Source of the DNA: Mageeibacillus sp.
GTDB lineage: Bacteria; Bacillota; Clostridia; Saccharofermentanales; Saccharofermentanaceae
Assembly: GCA_022484595.1 (NCBI GenBank)
Contig: JAKVLB010000001.1
Coordinates: forward strand, 124,001 to 188,000
Direction: 5' to 3'
DNA: 64,000 bases
The position numbers and the translations under genes were made by a program. The notes beneath the pieces are model-generated. The model searched no databases. It saw only the letters and a program-made list of their open reading frames with translations, and had not been told where the DNA came from. Below, piece after piece: positions 17,523 through 26,005 of this stretch (positions within the stretch are counted from its first letter, which is position 1; every line of letters starts with the position of its first letter).

Positions 17523-18257
17523 CTAATTTCTTCCGAGATATACAATATCTGCCTTCTCTATCCGTCCTATCGGCCGCTCATATCTCGGACTTATCATCTC
17601 AACCGCGTCCATGCTCCACTCGGGATCATAGATTCTGCAGTAATTACTGCAATGTTCGCAGTCGCAATCAATACATGAGAAATAGTTCCCGCCGCAGTAT
17701 GAACAATTGATGTAATCAGCATAGCAGCTGGAATATCCGCCAAACCCGGTGGAATTATAGTAAACCATATGACAGTCTATTGAGTATGAGTCAATAAGCC
17801 TGTACGCAAGAACAACAGCCCATTCGGAATCCAGCGTTCTCGAGAAGTAACATTCATGCGTTTCCTGATTCACGGCGAGGAACTGGTTCTCCCTGCGAAG
17901 CGTCTTGCTTATCGTCCACGTAGGCCACCTTGAACAATTCGTCCGGTTAATTACCACACAGGCAATAAGCACCTTGTCGGTAATATCTGTCTCACAGAAT
18001 TTTCCTTCGCCTTCTACCACGCGCGCAAAAAATTTGAATTCCTTCAATGACAGCCCGACAGCTCTCGCTTTAACCGCTGAATCCATGTAATATCTGTCCT
18101 CGTCAGTCGAATACTGCCACATTCTGTCATATGCCGAAAGCTCAGCCTGAGTAGGTTTATATTCAGTTAATTCCGATACCGCATCCGCAAGTGATGCACT
18201 GTATGCCGTGACAATAAATACTAAGGCTATAATAATCGCAGAAAGTTTCTTAATCAA
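17523..18257 (-). CDS. Secreted SleB/CwlJ-like cell wall hydrolase
   Basis: A 244-residue secreted protein with an N-terminal signal peptide (hydrophobic up to about residue 22). The central part (about 75-175) resembles the Hydrolase_2 / SleB family: FFARVVEGEG with the catalytic glutamate, VVINR, and a later conserved region with CHMVYYNSTGFG. The C-terminal third holds a cluster of about ten cysteines in about 50 residues (YCGGNYFSCIDCDCEHC), which suggests disulphides or metal binding and is unusual for the family. Translation starts at TTG with AGGAG eight bases upstream. Role in spore cortex or vegetative wall turnover cannot be decided. Confidence 0.8.
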   Translation of the reverse strand: MIKKLSAIIIALVFIVTAYSASLADAVSELTEYKPTQAELSAYDRMWQYSTDEDRYYMDSAVKARAVGLSLKEFKFFARVVEGEGKFCETDITDKVLIACVVINRTNCSRWPTWTISKTLRRENQFLAVNQETHECYFSRTLDSEWAVVLAYRLIDSYSIDCHMVYYNSTGFGGYSSCYADYINCSYCGGNYFSCIDCDCEHCSNYCRIYDPEWSMDAVEMISPRYERPIGRIEKADIVYLGRN

Positions 18258-18289
18258 AACAGCATCTCCTGTATCAAAAAAGCCTAATA

Positions 18290-18298
18290 ATTATATCA
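18290..18298 (-). promoter_or_regulatory. Extended -10 promoter for the cell wall hydrolase
   Basis: TGATATAAT on the minus strand, an extended -10 with a consensus TATAAT, 33 bases before the TTG start. No good -35 is visible. Confidence 0.45.
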
Positions 18299-18335
18299 CA
18301 TATATCTAAAATGTCACTAAAACCACATCAATTAT

Positions 18336-18379
18336 AATAAAAATGCAGCTCTGTTTGAAAAATATACAAACAGAGCTGC
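18336..18379 (-). terminator. Second terminator downstream of the surface protein
   Basis: A 13-bp perfect stem (GCAGCTCTGTTTG / CAAACAGAGCTGC) with a 9-base loop, followed on the minus strand by ATTTTTATT. It lies about 93 bases after the first terminator, so it is either a fail-safe terminator or the end of a short unrecognised transcript. Confidence 0.75.
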
Positions 18380-18471
18380 GCATAAACGTCATAAACGCTG
18401 CTGAAGCACACAGGCATTTTCACCCCTGATAACAGAAAGCTGTCTGCGGATTTTCTCAAATACACCAGAAC

Positions 18472-18504
18472 TGCAAAAAAACCGGATGCAGTCAGGCATC
18501 CGGT
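18472..18504 (-). terminator. Terminator of the Cna-B surface protein gene
   Basis: A 9-bp stem ACCGGATGC / GCATCCGGT with a 6-base loop followed on the minus strand by a T run, 24 bases after the stop. Confidence 0.88.
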
Positions 18505-18527
18505 ATCATGTTCAGTAATGCTGTATA

Positions 18528-21500
18528 TCAGGTTTTCTTCTTCTTGTTTCTGACAACTGCAGCTGCGATTGCTGCTGAAGTAATCACTGAAACAGCAACA
18601 GTTATAATCACTGTTCTGCTGACGTGATTGAGAGAATCGGATTCAGCCGGATCAGTTTGTGCTGACAGCGCGGCACCCGTTACCTGCGCGGCCTCATCAG
18701 GCGCCTTGGCAGCTGAATTATCAGCCTGATCTCGGGATGTATCTCGGAATAAAATATCAACATTTGGAGAATCAGCGGATGCATCAATTGAAGTTCTATT
18801 GTCATTAAACCAGTCTGTTGAACCGTTGGATTCATTATTTATAGAATTATCTGCTTGAAGTACAGGCGAATTATTAAGTTCAGAAAAGACAACCGTACTC
18901 TGACTGACTGCCTCAGCCGAATGCGACGCCTGTGCAGCTGTGCCGGCAGACTGAGCATCTGCAGGCTGCACATAGGTATTGATAAACGAAGCTGTATAAC
19001 CGTCCAGAGCATTTCCCGCAACGGTGCCTCCCTGTGTGCTGTAATTTGCGACAGCACCCTGCTTAACCGTATAGACAATAGGCGTGCCTGCGGCATCAGC
19101 TATCGGAAGATCGGCGAAAACATGCTTCCAGCTGCAGGTCTGGTTCAAAGTACACTCGGACTGCGCCGTACCGTTTGCGCACAGTGTAACGGTTGTATTA
19201 TCAGGTCGTGAGCCTGCAGTGTCATCAGACACTGTAAGCATCGTGTATAAATATGTGTTGTCTGCTGTCTGCATGTATCCGTCTTTCACAGAGCCTTCAG
19301 CGTTTCCATATGAGACTGAATATCCTTCAGGAACTTCTTCAATTACGCGATAGCAAACAGGTATCCTGGCGTGAACATAGGCAGGAATATCTGTCCAGTG
19401 ATATGCCCAGCCAGAGGATTCATCTGCAGCTGCCGGTAAGCCGTAATCAGAATAGGTCTCCCCTCCGTCTTTACTCAGCTGCAGCTGCAGAATTACAGAA
19501 GCCGGAGCAGTTTTTTTGATACCGTTAACAAACGAAGCTGTAGCGGTAAAACCTGTTGTAACATAGGTGTTTGAGAAAGTTGCTTCAAATCCGTCCGAAG
19601 CGTTTCCGGTAACACTTCCGCCTGTGGTTATATAATTAGTGACGGCACTCTGAACAACGGTATATTGAACAGGATTTCCGTCACTGTCAGTAACCGGCAG
19701 GCCGGTGAATTTATAAGTCCAGTTGTTACCGGCCTTGAGTGTGCAGATATCATAACATATACCGTTTCCTAACAGCGTGACATTTACGGAATTGGGACGG
19801 TTGCCGGTGCTCACATCTTTTACGCTGAGAGTTGTCATGCTGTAATTATTCGTTATAGACTGACTGTAACCGTCAGTGGCATTTCCTGATACTTCGGCGC
19901 ACGATACGGTATATCCTTCCGGTGTTGTTTCATCAGCCCTATATAGGATTGACTGGCCTTCTTCGGTATATTGCGGAAGATTTGTCCATTGATATGACCA
20001 CCCGCAGGCGGAATTAAGAACTATTGCATTATCATAGTTTGTATAGCTGCTTCCGCCGTCCGTACTCATCTGAAGCCGGACAGAAGATGAATCAGGCTGC
20101 GAATTGCCGACACCGTTATTCCAGACGCAGTCTGCGGTAAATGAAGTCGTCTTGTATGTATTGTTGTATATTATACTTGTAAGATTATTTATGACCAGCG
20201 GCGGATCTGCAGGATCTGTAGTAATGCTGTATGCATCAAGAGATTCTCCCTGCGCAGGAGTTTCTGTAAAACTGTATCTGATTGCCGCGCCTGAACTGTT
20301 ATATCCGGCAAGTCTCGTCCACGCATAATACCAGCTGTTATCGTCAGAAAGCACAGCAGGATTGGTAATCGCATTGCCGAGCGAGTCCTTATCAACCTTT
20401 ATCCCGTCTGCGTATAAAGTCACAAGAACCTTATCAGGCCGGTCGGTACTTGCTGAATTCTGCCATTGGACGAGTGTCTGGGCAACACATACGGTTTGAT
20501 CGTCATAAGTGTTGGTATATATTGATTTGAAACCGTCCTTTGCGTTTCCTTCTGCCTTTGTACTCGTTGAAGAATTAAATTCCTCAACGGCATCCTCTTT
20601 TGTATAGTAGGACAACGTCGAATCAAGACCGGATACCGTTGCAGTCCAGTTCCCGGCTGATGTTAAAGTGAGCGGACTTCCGGTAATCTCATGTTCACAT
20701 AAAGCATCCGAATATACGTGAATCTTTACATTATCAGGGTAGGACGCCCCGCCGAACATATTCCAGATTATCCCAAGAGTCAGCGTTGTCGGTTTATATG
20801 TGTCGGTTATGTTCTGTGACAGGCTTCCTGAACCGCCGTCTGTTACATCGCCGTATGTAATGTCATATCCCGCAACAGAAGATTCCTCGACATTATATGT
20901 TGCGGACGCATTAAGACCGGACCAGGTATAACTCGCGGCTGTAGCTGTATCAAGCGTTACAGGATTCTGCAGCACATTGCCGAGCGCATCTTCAGTTACG
21001 GCATTGCCGTCTCCGTCCTTAAGCGTAAGCGTGACGTTGGCGGGATTGCCCGCTGCCGGCGACCCGCCGGCGTTGTCCCACAGAACATTGGCAGTAAAGC
21101 TTGTATCCGCAAGCTTAAATGTGTATGGCAATGTTGTCTGCCAACAGCTTCCATAAGTCCATACATCAATTGCCGATTTATCACCGTCTCCTGCAAGGCC
21201 GGTACCTGACGTATTAACATCAGTAAATCTCATGGCGCCGTTTGTTGAATCTGCCCCATCTAGAGAAACATCCGCGCCGTCGCCGACAATCGAGTTTAAA
21301 GACGGCCCGGAAGCAGAATTATTGTAGTAAACTGTAGACTTTTCGCTGTCCGAACCGCTGCCGTTAAGACGAATGACTTTTATACCGTTCGGGTTCCTGT
21401 CGGCATCAATAAGATCAAAGTGCGCCTCTCCGCTCATAAGCCTGATTGTTGCGCCGCCGTATTGACCTGCGGGCACATAGTTTCCGTTTGCGTCTCTGCC

Positions 21501-22838
21501 GTCCCAATATATGCTGTTCAGACCTGATACAAGCTCATTAGAAAGTATGACCTTGCCGCCGTTTATTCCGCTGAAATCAAGTACAATCTGATATGAGTCG
21601 GCAGTTACGTTTGACGACACAAATCTGAATGTACCGCCGCAGCCGGCAAAGCCTTCACCGGCATTTGTGTCTCCTGTTCCTGTATACGTGAAATCTGTGA
21701 TATCAGATGCCGAAGCAGTAACATCTTTGGGACTTTTGATTTGGAGATAATTAAGAGCGTCTTCGGAAGGCTCCTCGAAAAACAGGTTGTAGTTCGAGCC
21801 GTAATTAAGATCTATACCGCGATCATTCAAATCTGAAAAAGTATTGTTTGAGCTTCGCACGCTGTGCATGATCGAAGATGTGCTGCCGTCTGAATCTGTC
21901 TTAAGCAGCCCGGTTCTGTTCGCGTAAAACATAAAATCTGAAGCGTCAATACCGTTGAAATCAAATAGATACCGATATCCGTCATCAGTCACTGCATACA
22001 TTTTCGTATAAAGTGAGCTTACATCATCACCTGTGTTGAGATAGAGGCAATTTGTAAAAACGCGACCTGTCTGAAGAACGCCGTCATCAGAAACCGAGAT
22101 ATCAAAGCTTGCTACAGAGCTGTTTCCCTGAGTTGATGCAAAGGGTGCTGCATCATCGATGCTCTTGGTAACAGGAGCTTCATATGAGCTTCCCGACGAG
22201 AAGAAGAATACGGTATAAATGCCCTCCGTCTGAGCCTTGTATGCATTCGCATTGGTCTTGACGCCTGCAACATAACCGCTGACGGCTTTATCAATTGTAT
22301 TATCTGCCGCAACCTTATAGCCGGTGCCGGTGCCGGCTATGTCGGCTCCGCCGGATTCCTGCGTGCGATCATAAATAAACCCTGGCGTTCTGTTATCTGA
22401 ATTTGCGGGAATATCAATCAGATCGACGTAATTCTTGCCCGGCGTAGCTCCGCTGCCGATGGCTTCACTAACAGAACTATAATTGCCGCTGCATATATAG
22501 ATATCTGCCGTATTCACATAGGCAAGCTGTTCATCTGTGTAATTTGTGCCCATCGCACTGTTTGAAAATAACCAGTCGCAGCGTTTTCCGTTGTCCTCGT
22601 TATAAAGCCTTGCGTCAGAAACGCTCGTTGCCAGATAAACGGTTTCGCCGGCTTTTAGATATACGTGCATTGCTGATAGATTATTCTGACCAGATGCACT
22701 GTTACTCTGCTCCATATACGGACGCGATCCCGAATACGTCGTCATGTCTTTTGTGCCTTCGGCGTAAATTGTTGGTGATACGATAATCTGCGTCAGAAGG
22801 ATACTTACAACTACTACAAAACTCAAAGTCTTTTTCAT
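18528..22838 (-). CDS. Large Cna-B-repeat surface protein, membrane anchored
   Basis: A 1436-residue exported protein. ATG 22838 is chosen over the GTG or ATG further upstream because it begins the signal peptide MKKTLSFVVVV and has AAGG nine bases upstream. After an N-terminal region of unknown fold comes a FlgD-like segment (ILSNELVSGLNSIYWDGRD, near residue 450). Residues about 580-1290 hold seven diverged Cna-B or SpaA-like prealbumin repeats, each about 90-110 residues and ending in NTY or ITNNY type strands. A Ser/Ala-rich linker follows, then one C-terminal transmembrane helix and RNKKKKT. No LPxTG motif is present, so membrane rather than sortase anchoring is likely. It is probably an adhesin or stalk protein; the ligand is unknown. 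Confidence 0.85.
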   Translation of the reverse strand: MKKTLSFVVVVSILLTQIIVSPTIYAEGTKDMTTYSGSRPYMEQSNSASGQNNLSAMHVYLKAGETVYLATSVSDARLYNEDNGKRCDWLFSNSAMGTNYTDEQLAYVNTADIYICSGNYSSVSEAIGSGATPGKNYVDLIDIPANSDNRTPGFIYDRTQESGGADIAGTGTGYKVAADNTIDKAVSGYVAGVKTNANAYKAQTEGIYTVFFFSSGSSYEAPVTKSIDDAAPFASTQGNSSVASFDISVSDDGVLQTGRVFTNCLYLNTGDDVSSLYTKMYAVTDDGYRYLFDFNGIDASDFMFYANRTGLLKTDSDGSTSSIMHSVRSSNNTFSDLNDRGIDLNYGSNYNLFFEEPSEDALNYLQIKSPKDVTASASDITDFTYTGTGDTNAGEGFAGCGGTFRFVSSNVTADSYQIVLDFSGINGGKVILSNELVSGLNSIYWDGRDANGNYVPAGQYGGATIRLMSGEAHFDLIDADRNPNGIKVIRLNGSGSDSEKSTVYYNNSASGPSLNSIVGDGADVSLDGADSTNGAMRFTDVNTSGTGLAGDGDKSAIDVWTYGSCWQTTLPYTFKLADTSFTANVLWDNAGGSPAAGNPANVTLTLKDGDGNAVTEDALGNVLQNPVTLDTATAASYTWSGLNASATYNVEESSVAGYDITYGDVTDGGSGSLSQNITDTYKPTTLTLGIIWNMFGGASYPDNVKIHVYSDALCEHEITGSPLTLTSAGNWTATVSGLDSTLSYYTKEDAVEEFNSSTSTKAEGNAKDGFKSIYTNTYDDQTVCVAQTLVQWQNSASTDRPDKVLVTLYADGIKVDKDSLGNAITNPAVLSDDNSWYYAWTRLAGYNSSGAAIRYSFTETPAQGESLDAYSITTDPADPPLVINNLTSIIYNNTYKTTSFTADCVWNNGVGNSQPDSSSVRLQMSTDGGSSYTNYDNAIVLNSACGWSYQWTNLPQYTEEGQSILYRADETTPEGYTVSCAEVSGNATDGYSQSITNNYSMTTLSVKDVSTGNRPNSVNVTLLGNGICYDICTLKAGNNWTYKFTGLPVTDSDGNPVQYTVVQSAVTNYITTGGSVTGNASDGFEATFSNTYVTTGFTATASFVNGIKKTAPASVILQLQLSKDGGETYSDYGLPAAADESSGWAYHWTDIPAYVHARIPVCYRVIEEVPEGYSVSYGNAEGSVKDGYMQTADNTYLYTMLTVSDDTAGSRPDNTTVTLCANGTAQSECTLNQTCSWKHVFADLPIADAAGTPIVYTVKQGAVANYSTQGGTVAGNALDGYTASFINTYVQPADAQSAGTAAQASHSAEAVSQSTVVFSELNNSPVLQADNSINNESNGSTDWFNDNRTSIDASADSPNVDILFRDTSRDQADNSAAKAPDEAAQVTGAALSAQTDPAESDSLNHVSRTVIITVAVSVITSAAIAAAVVRNKKKKT

Positions 22839-22978
22839 AGGATATACCTTCGTCAATTTAAATTATCTCTATTCTATTACCTTTCGATTGAAATGTATTA
22901 ATAAATCAAAGAAAAAATTTAATATTATTAACTCACTGATTTGAGCAATTAAGCAAAAGTACCATTATGTGCCAACGG

Positions 22979-23020
22979 CAAAAAAATAAAAGTCCTGAAA
23001 ACTTATGCTTCAAGACTTTT
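22979..23020 (-). terminator. Terminator of the tRNA-Pro unit
   Basis: A stem of about 13 bp (AAAAGTCTTGAAG pairing with TTTTCAGGACTTTT, including G-U pairs) is followed on the minus strand by ATTTTTTTG. It begins four bases after the CCA end of the second tRNA. The AT-rich stretch 22839-22978 to its left shows no gene and no confident promoter. Confidence 0.85.
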
Positions 23021-23023
23021 ATC

Positions 23024-23100
23024 TGGTCGGAGTGACGGGACTTGAACCCACGACCTCTTGCTCCCTAAGCAAGCACTCTAGCCACCTGAGCTACACCCCG
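23024..23100 (-). tRNA. tRNA-Pro, anticodon AGG
   Basis: A 77-base cloverleaf with CCA encoded. Acceptor CGGGGTG pairs with CACTCCG; D stem GCTC/GAGT; anticodon stem CTTGC/GCAAG with loop TTAGGGA, giving anticodon AGG; T loop TTCAAGT. It differs from the neighbouring tRNA-Pro(CGG) at only a few positions. A34 in a proline tRNA is rare in bacteria and would need deamination to inosine or four-way wobble. Confidence 0.93.
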
Positions 23101-23123
23101 GTAAACTTATGAAAGGAAATAAC

Positions 23124-23199
23124 TGGTCGGAGTGGCGGGACTCGAACCCACGGCCTCTTGCTCCCGAAGCAAGCACTCTACCACCTGAGCCACACCCCG
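23124..23199 (-). tRNA. tRNA-Pro, anticodon CGG
   Basis: A 76-base cloverleaf with CCA encoded; anticodon loop TTCGGGA gives CGG, decoding CCG. The T loop TTCGAGT and D arm are normal. It is the first gene of a two-tRNA unit, 23 bases before tRNA-Pro(AGG). Confidence 0.95.
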
Positions 23200-23263
23200 A
23201 TATGTATTAACCTTTCACAAGCTCATAAATAATATTACAACACCAATAATTATGCAAGTTTAA

Positions 23264-23296
23264 AATTAAAAAAAACCGGGAACCAAGGTTCCCGGT
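23264..23296 (-). terminator. Terminator of ispH-rpsA
   Basis: A perfect 10-bp stem ACCGGGAACC / GGTTCCCGGT with a 2-base apparent loop, followed on the minus strand by eight T residues, 30 bases after the stop. Confidence 0.9.
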
Positions 23297-23326
23297 CATT
23301 AATAGAATAAGCTGAAAGTTCAGAGA

Positions 23327-25324
23327 TTACTCTTCTGTTGTCTCCGCATCTGAAGTATCAGATACAGGATCAATAGGAGCAACTGCCTTGATTGAAATTG
23401 AGATACGACGCTTCTCCGCATCAATCTCAGTAACCTGAGCAGTTACTTCCTGACCGATGGAAAGAACATCTTCCGGCTTCTCAAGTCTCTCGGAAGAAAT
23501 CTGTGAGACATGGCAAAGAGCATCGAGATTTGGCTCAAGCTGAACGAATGCTCCAAACTTTGTGAGACGCACGACAGTACCTCTTACGATGCATCCCAAA
23601 GGCATTCTCTCTTCAATATTGTAATAAGGATCATCTTCGACTCTCTTGTAGCCAAGAGAAATCTTTCTTGTCTCCTTGTCAAAGGACTTGACATAAACAT
23701 CAATATCGTCACCAACCTTGAGAACATCCGAAGGCTTCGCGTTACGGCTCCATGAGAGCTCGGAAACGTGAACAAGTCCGTCTACGCCGCCGATATCTAC
23801 GAAAGCACCGAAATCCACGAGAGATCTTACAACACCCTTATAGTGCTTGCCCTCTTCGATGGAATCCCAGATTTCTGCAGACTTCTTTGCACGGTCTTCA
23901 GCCGCAAGTACGCGGTGAGAGCCGGAAATCCTGAGTCTTCCCTTCTCCATGTCATACTTTGTTACGCGAATCTCCATTGTCTGACCGACATACGGAGCAA
24001 GATCCTTGACCTCGCCGTGCTTAATTTGTGTTCTGTGAATATAAATATCAACGCCCTCGTAAACACCGATAAGACCGTCTTTTACAGTGCGTGTGATTTT
24101 AACCTCAATAGTAGACTTGTTATTATAAGCATCTTCGATATCGGCTCTGCCCTTCTCGGCTTCAACATCATTCTTTGAAAGGATGATCTCCTTGCCCTGA
24201 TCGGAGTTCTTAATACTTCTTACCTTGACTGTTACCTCAGCATGATCCTCAATTGCCTTGTCGAGATCGAAATCAGCATCTGATTCGAATTCCCTGCGGG
24301 CAATTCTGCCTTCTGACTTGTCATGGACGTCTACGTAAACGAAATCAGCATCAGCTGAAGTAATGGTTCCCTTTACGACGGCGCCCCGTCTAACCTGTGC
24401 CATAGCGTCTACTGCATTGGCAAACTCAGAATCAAGCTGATCCTGACTTGTCTTCTTCTCGTCTTCGTTCATCTCTTGAACAACCTCCAAAATTATAGCT
24501 TCCGGTGTAGATGCACCCGCAGTAACGCCGACCCGGTCATCCGGTAGTATCAAGCCCTGAGCTATCAACTGACGAACTTCCTCTGCGGAATTAACCAAGA
24601 ATGTTCTTGCACATCGACCTTTGCAGATATCAAAAAGCTTGGTGCTGTTCGAACTATGAGAAGATCCGATTACCAACATGGAATCGCAACTTTCAGAGAT
24701 AGACGCTGCTTCCCTTTGCCTACTATCAGTCGTATTACATATTGTACCAAATACATTATTTTTTTCAATTTTATTTTTGGCTTTCTCACAAATTTTATTA
24801 AAAATTTCAGAAGAGAATGTCGTCTGAGAGACAATGATGGCCGAAGATAGCGGAAAATCAAGGGTTTCAATGTCTTCGGGCGAATTGATCACAGCTACTT
24901 TGACATCTGTACCAATCGTCTGAGCGCATATTCCTACGACTTCAGGGTGCCCTTTGGCACCTGTGATTATTATATTTTCACCTGCAAGAGCGGCCTGACG
25001 AACAATTTTCTGTATTTTTGAGACAAATGGACAGGTACAGTCGCGGACATCGCAGCCTTTTGACAGAAGTATTTCCATCTCTGACGGCGGTACTCCGTGA
25101 GCCCTGATAATTACTGTTGACCCTTCCGGCACATCATCGGCATTGTCGCAGACAATATATCCGGCGGCGACAAGATTGTTTACGACTGTTTCGTTGTGAA
25201 CAATACTTCCAAGCATCACAAGCTTTCTTTTACCGTCATAATTTTCGAGTACTTTCTGTGCGGTAGAAACCGCATTCTTGACGCCGAAACAAAAACCTGA
25301 CGATTCTGCTGTGGTTATCTTCAT
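23327..25324 (-). CDS. ispH: Fused HMBPP reductase (IspH) and ribosomal protein S1
   Basis: A 665-residue two-part protein. Residues 1-285 are IspH (LytB), the 4Fe-4S reductase of the last MEP step; cluster cysteines are in SGFCFGVKNAV, DCTCPFVSK and GTICNTTDSRQ. Residues about 310-650 carry four S1 RNA-binding repeats as in ribosomal protein S1; the last two are clearest (DFGAFVDIGG, KFGAFVQLEP). No stop or frameshift divides the parts. This fusion is known in Clostridia. The Shine-Dalgarno GGGAG lies in the last codons of cmk, five bases before the start. A strong terminator follows. Confidence 0.96.
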   Translation of the reverse strand: MKITTAESSGFCFGVKNAVSTAQKVLENYDGKRKLVMLGSIVHNETVVNNLVAAGYIVCDNADDVPEGSTVIIRAHGVPPSEMEILLSKGCDVRDCTCPFVSKIQKIVRQAALAGENIIITGAKGHPEVVGICAQTIGTDVKVAVINSPEDIETLDFPLSSAIIVSQTTFSSEIFNKICEKAKNKIEKNNVFGTICNTTDSRQREAASISESCDSMLVIGSSHSSNSTKLFDICKGRCARTFLVNSAEEVRQLIAQGLILPDDRVGVTAGASTPEAIILEVVQEMNEDEKKTSQDQLDSEFANAVDAMAQVRRGAVVKGTITSADADFVYVDVHDKSEGRIARREFESDADFDLDKAIEDHAEVTVKVRSIKNSDQGKEIILSKNDVEAEKGRADIEDAYNNKSTIEVKITRTVKDGLIGVYEGVDIYIHRTQIKHGEVKDLAPYVGQTMEIRVTKYDMEKGRLRISGSHRVLAAEDRAKKSAEIWDSIEEGKHYKGVVRSLVDFGAFVDIGGVDGLVHVSELSWSRNAKPSDVLKVGDDIDVYVKSFDKETRKISLGYKRVEDDPYYNIEERMPLGCIVRGTVVRLTKFGAFVQLEPNLDALCHVSQISSERLEKPEDVLSIGQEVTAQVTEIDAEKRRISISIKAVAPIDPVSDTSDAETTEE

Positions 25325-25328
25325 CGCA

Positions 25329-25994
25329 TTACTCCCTGATATAACTCAAAAGCAAATTCTTTGTTTCTTCAATTGTAAAATCATCCGTATCGATAACTAT
25401 AGCCTCAGGAACTCTTACCAGCGGCGCAAATTCCCGCCTGCTGTCCTGTTCATCACGATACTCAATGTCTCTGAGCACTTCCTCATATTTCTGGGAGAAG
25501 TCGCCGCGTTCATTAAGCTCGGCAAGACGTCTGCGAGCGCGCGTTGAAGCCTTCGCAGTGACGTAAAACTTGTACTTGGCATTTGGGAGCACATTTGAAG
25601 CAATATCTCTTCCATCGATTACAAAGCTCTGACTCGCGGATATTTTTCGCTGCATGTCAACCATGCTTCTGCGCACTACCGCAAGAGCGCTTATGTCGGA
25701 CGCCGCCACAGAGACTTCAGGAGTTCTTATCAGCCCGCTGACATCATTGCCGTCGAGGAACATATGCTGAGTGTTATCCATAAAACGCACCTCAAGGTTC
25801 ATCGCCGCCATAACAGTCGAGACCGCCCGCTCATCACGAGGTGAGACTGAAGCCTTGAGAGCCGCGAGAGCGCATGTACGATACATAGCTCCGGTATCCA
25901 GATACATAATCTTCAGATCATGTGCAACGCCTTTTGCAAGCGTACTCTTTCCGCTGCCAGAAGGCCCGTCTACCGCAATCTGATAAATACTCAT
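25329..25994 (-). CDS. cmk: Cytidylate kinase
   Basis: Cmk phosphorylates CMP and dCMP. The 221-residue protein has the P-loop DGPSGSGKSTLAK, the LDTGAMYR CMP-binding motif, and IDGRDIASNVLPNA. Shine-Dalgarno AAGGGGG lies six bases before the ATG. In Clostridia cmk commonly stands directly before ispH-rpsA, as here. Confidence 0.97.
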   Translation of the reverse strand: MSIYQIAVDGPSGSGKSTLAKGVAHDLKIMYLDTGAMYRTCALAALKASVSPRDERAVSTVMAAMNLEVRFMDNTQHMFLDGNDVSGLIRTPEVSVAASDISALAVVRRSMVDMQRKISASQSFVIDGRDIASNVLPNAKYKFYVTAKASTRARRRLAELNERGDFSQKYEEVLRDIEYRDEQDSRREFAPLVRVPEAIVIDTDDFTIEETKNLLLSYIRE

Positions 25995-26005
25995 ATGTTT
26001 CCCCC

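Noticed and set aside
18380-18471. A 28-codon ORF between the tandem terminators
   Set aside because: It runs through the second hairpin, has a poorly spaced Shine-Dalgarno and no recognisable features.
18960-21100. DNA repeat array or CRISPR-like pattern
   Set aside because: The repeats are only protein-level Cna-B domains; no short regularly spaced identical DNA repeats were seen here or elsewhere.
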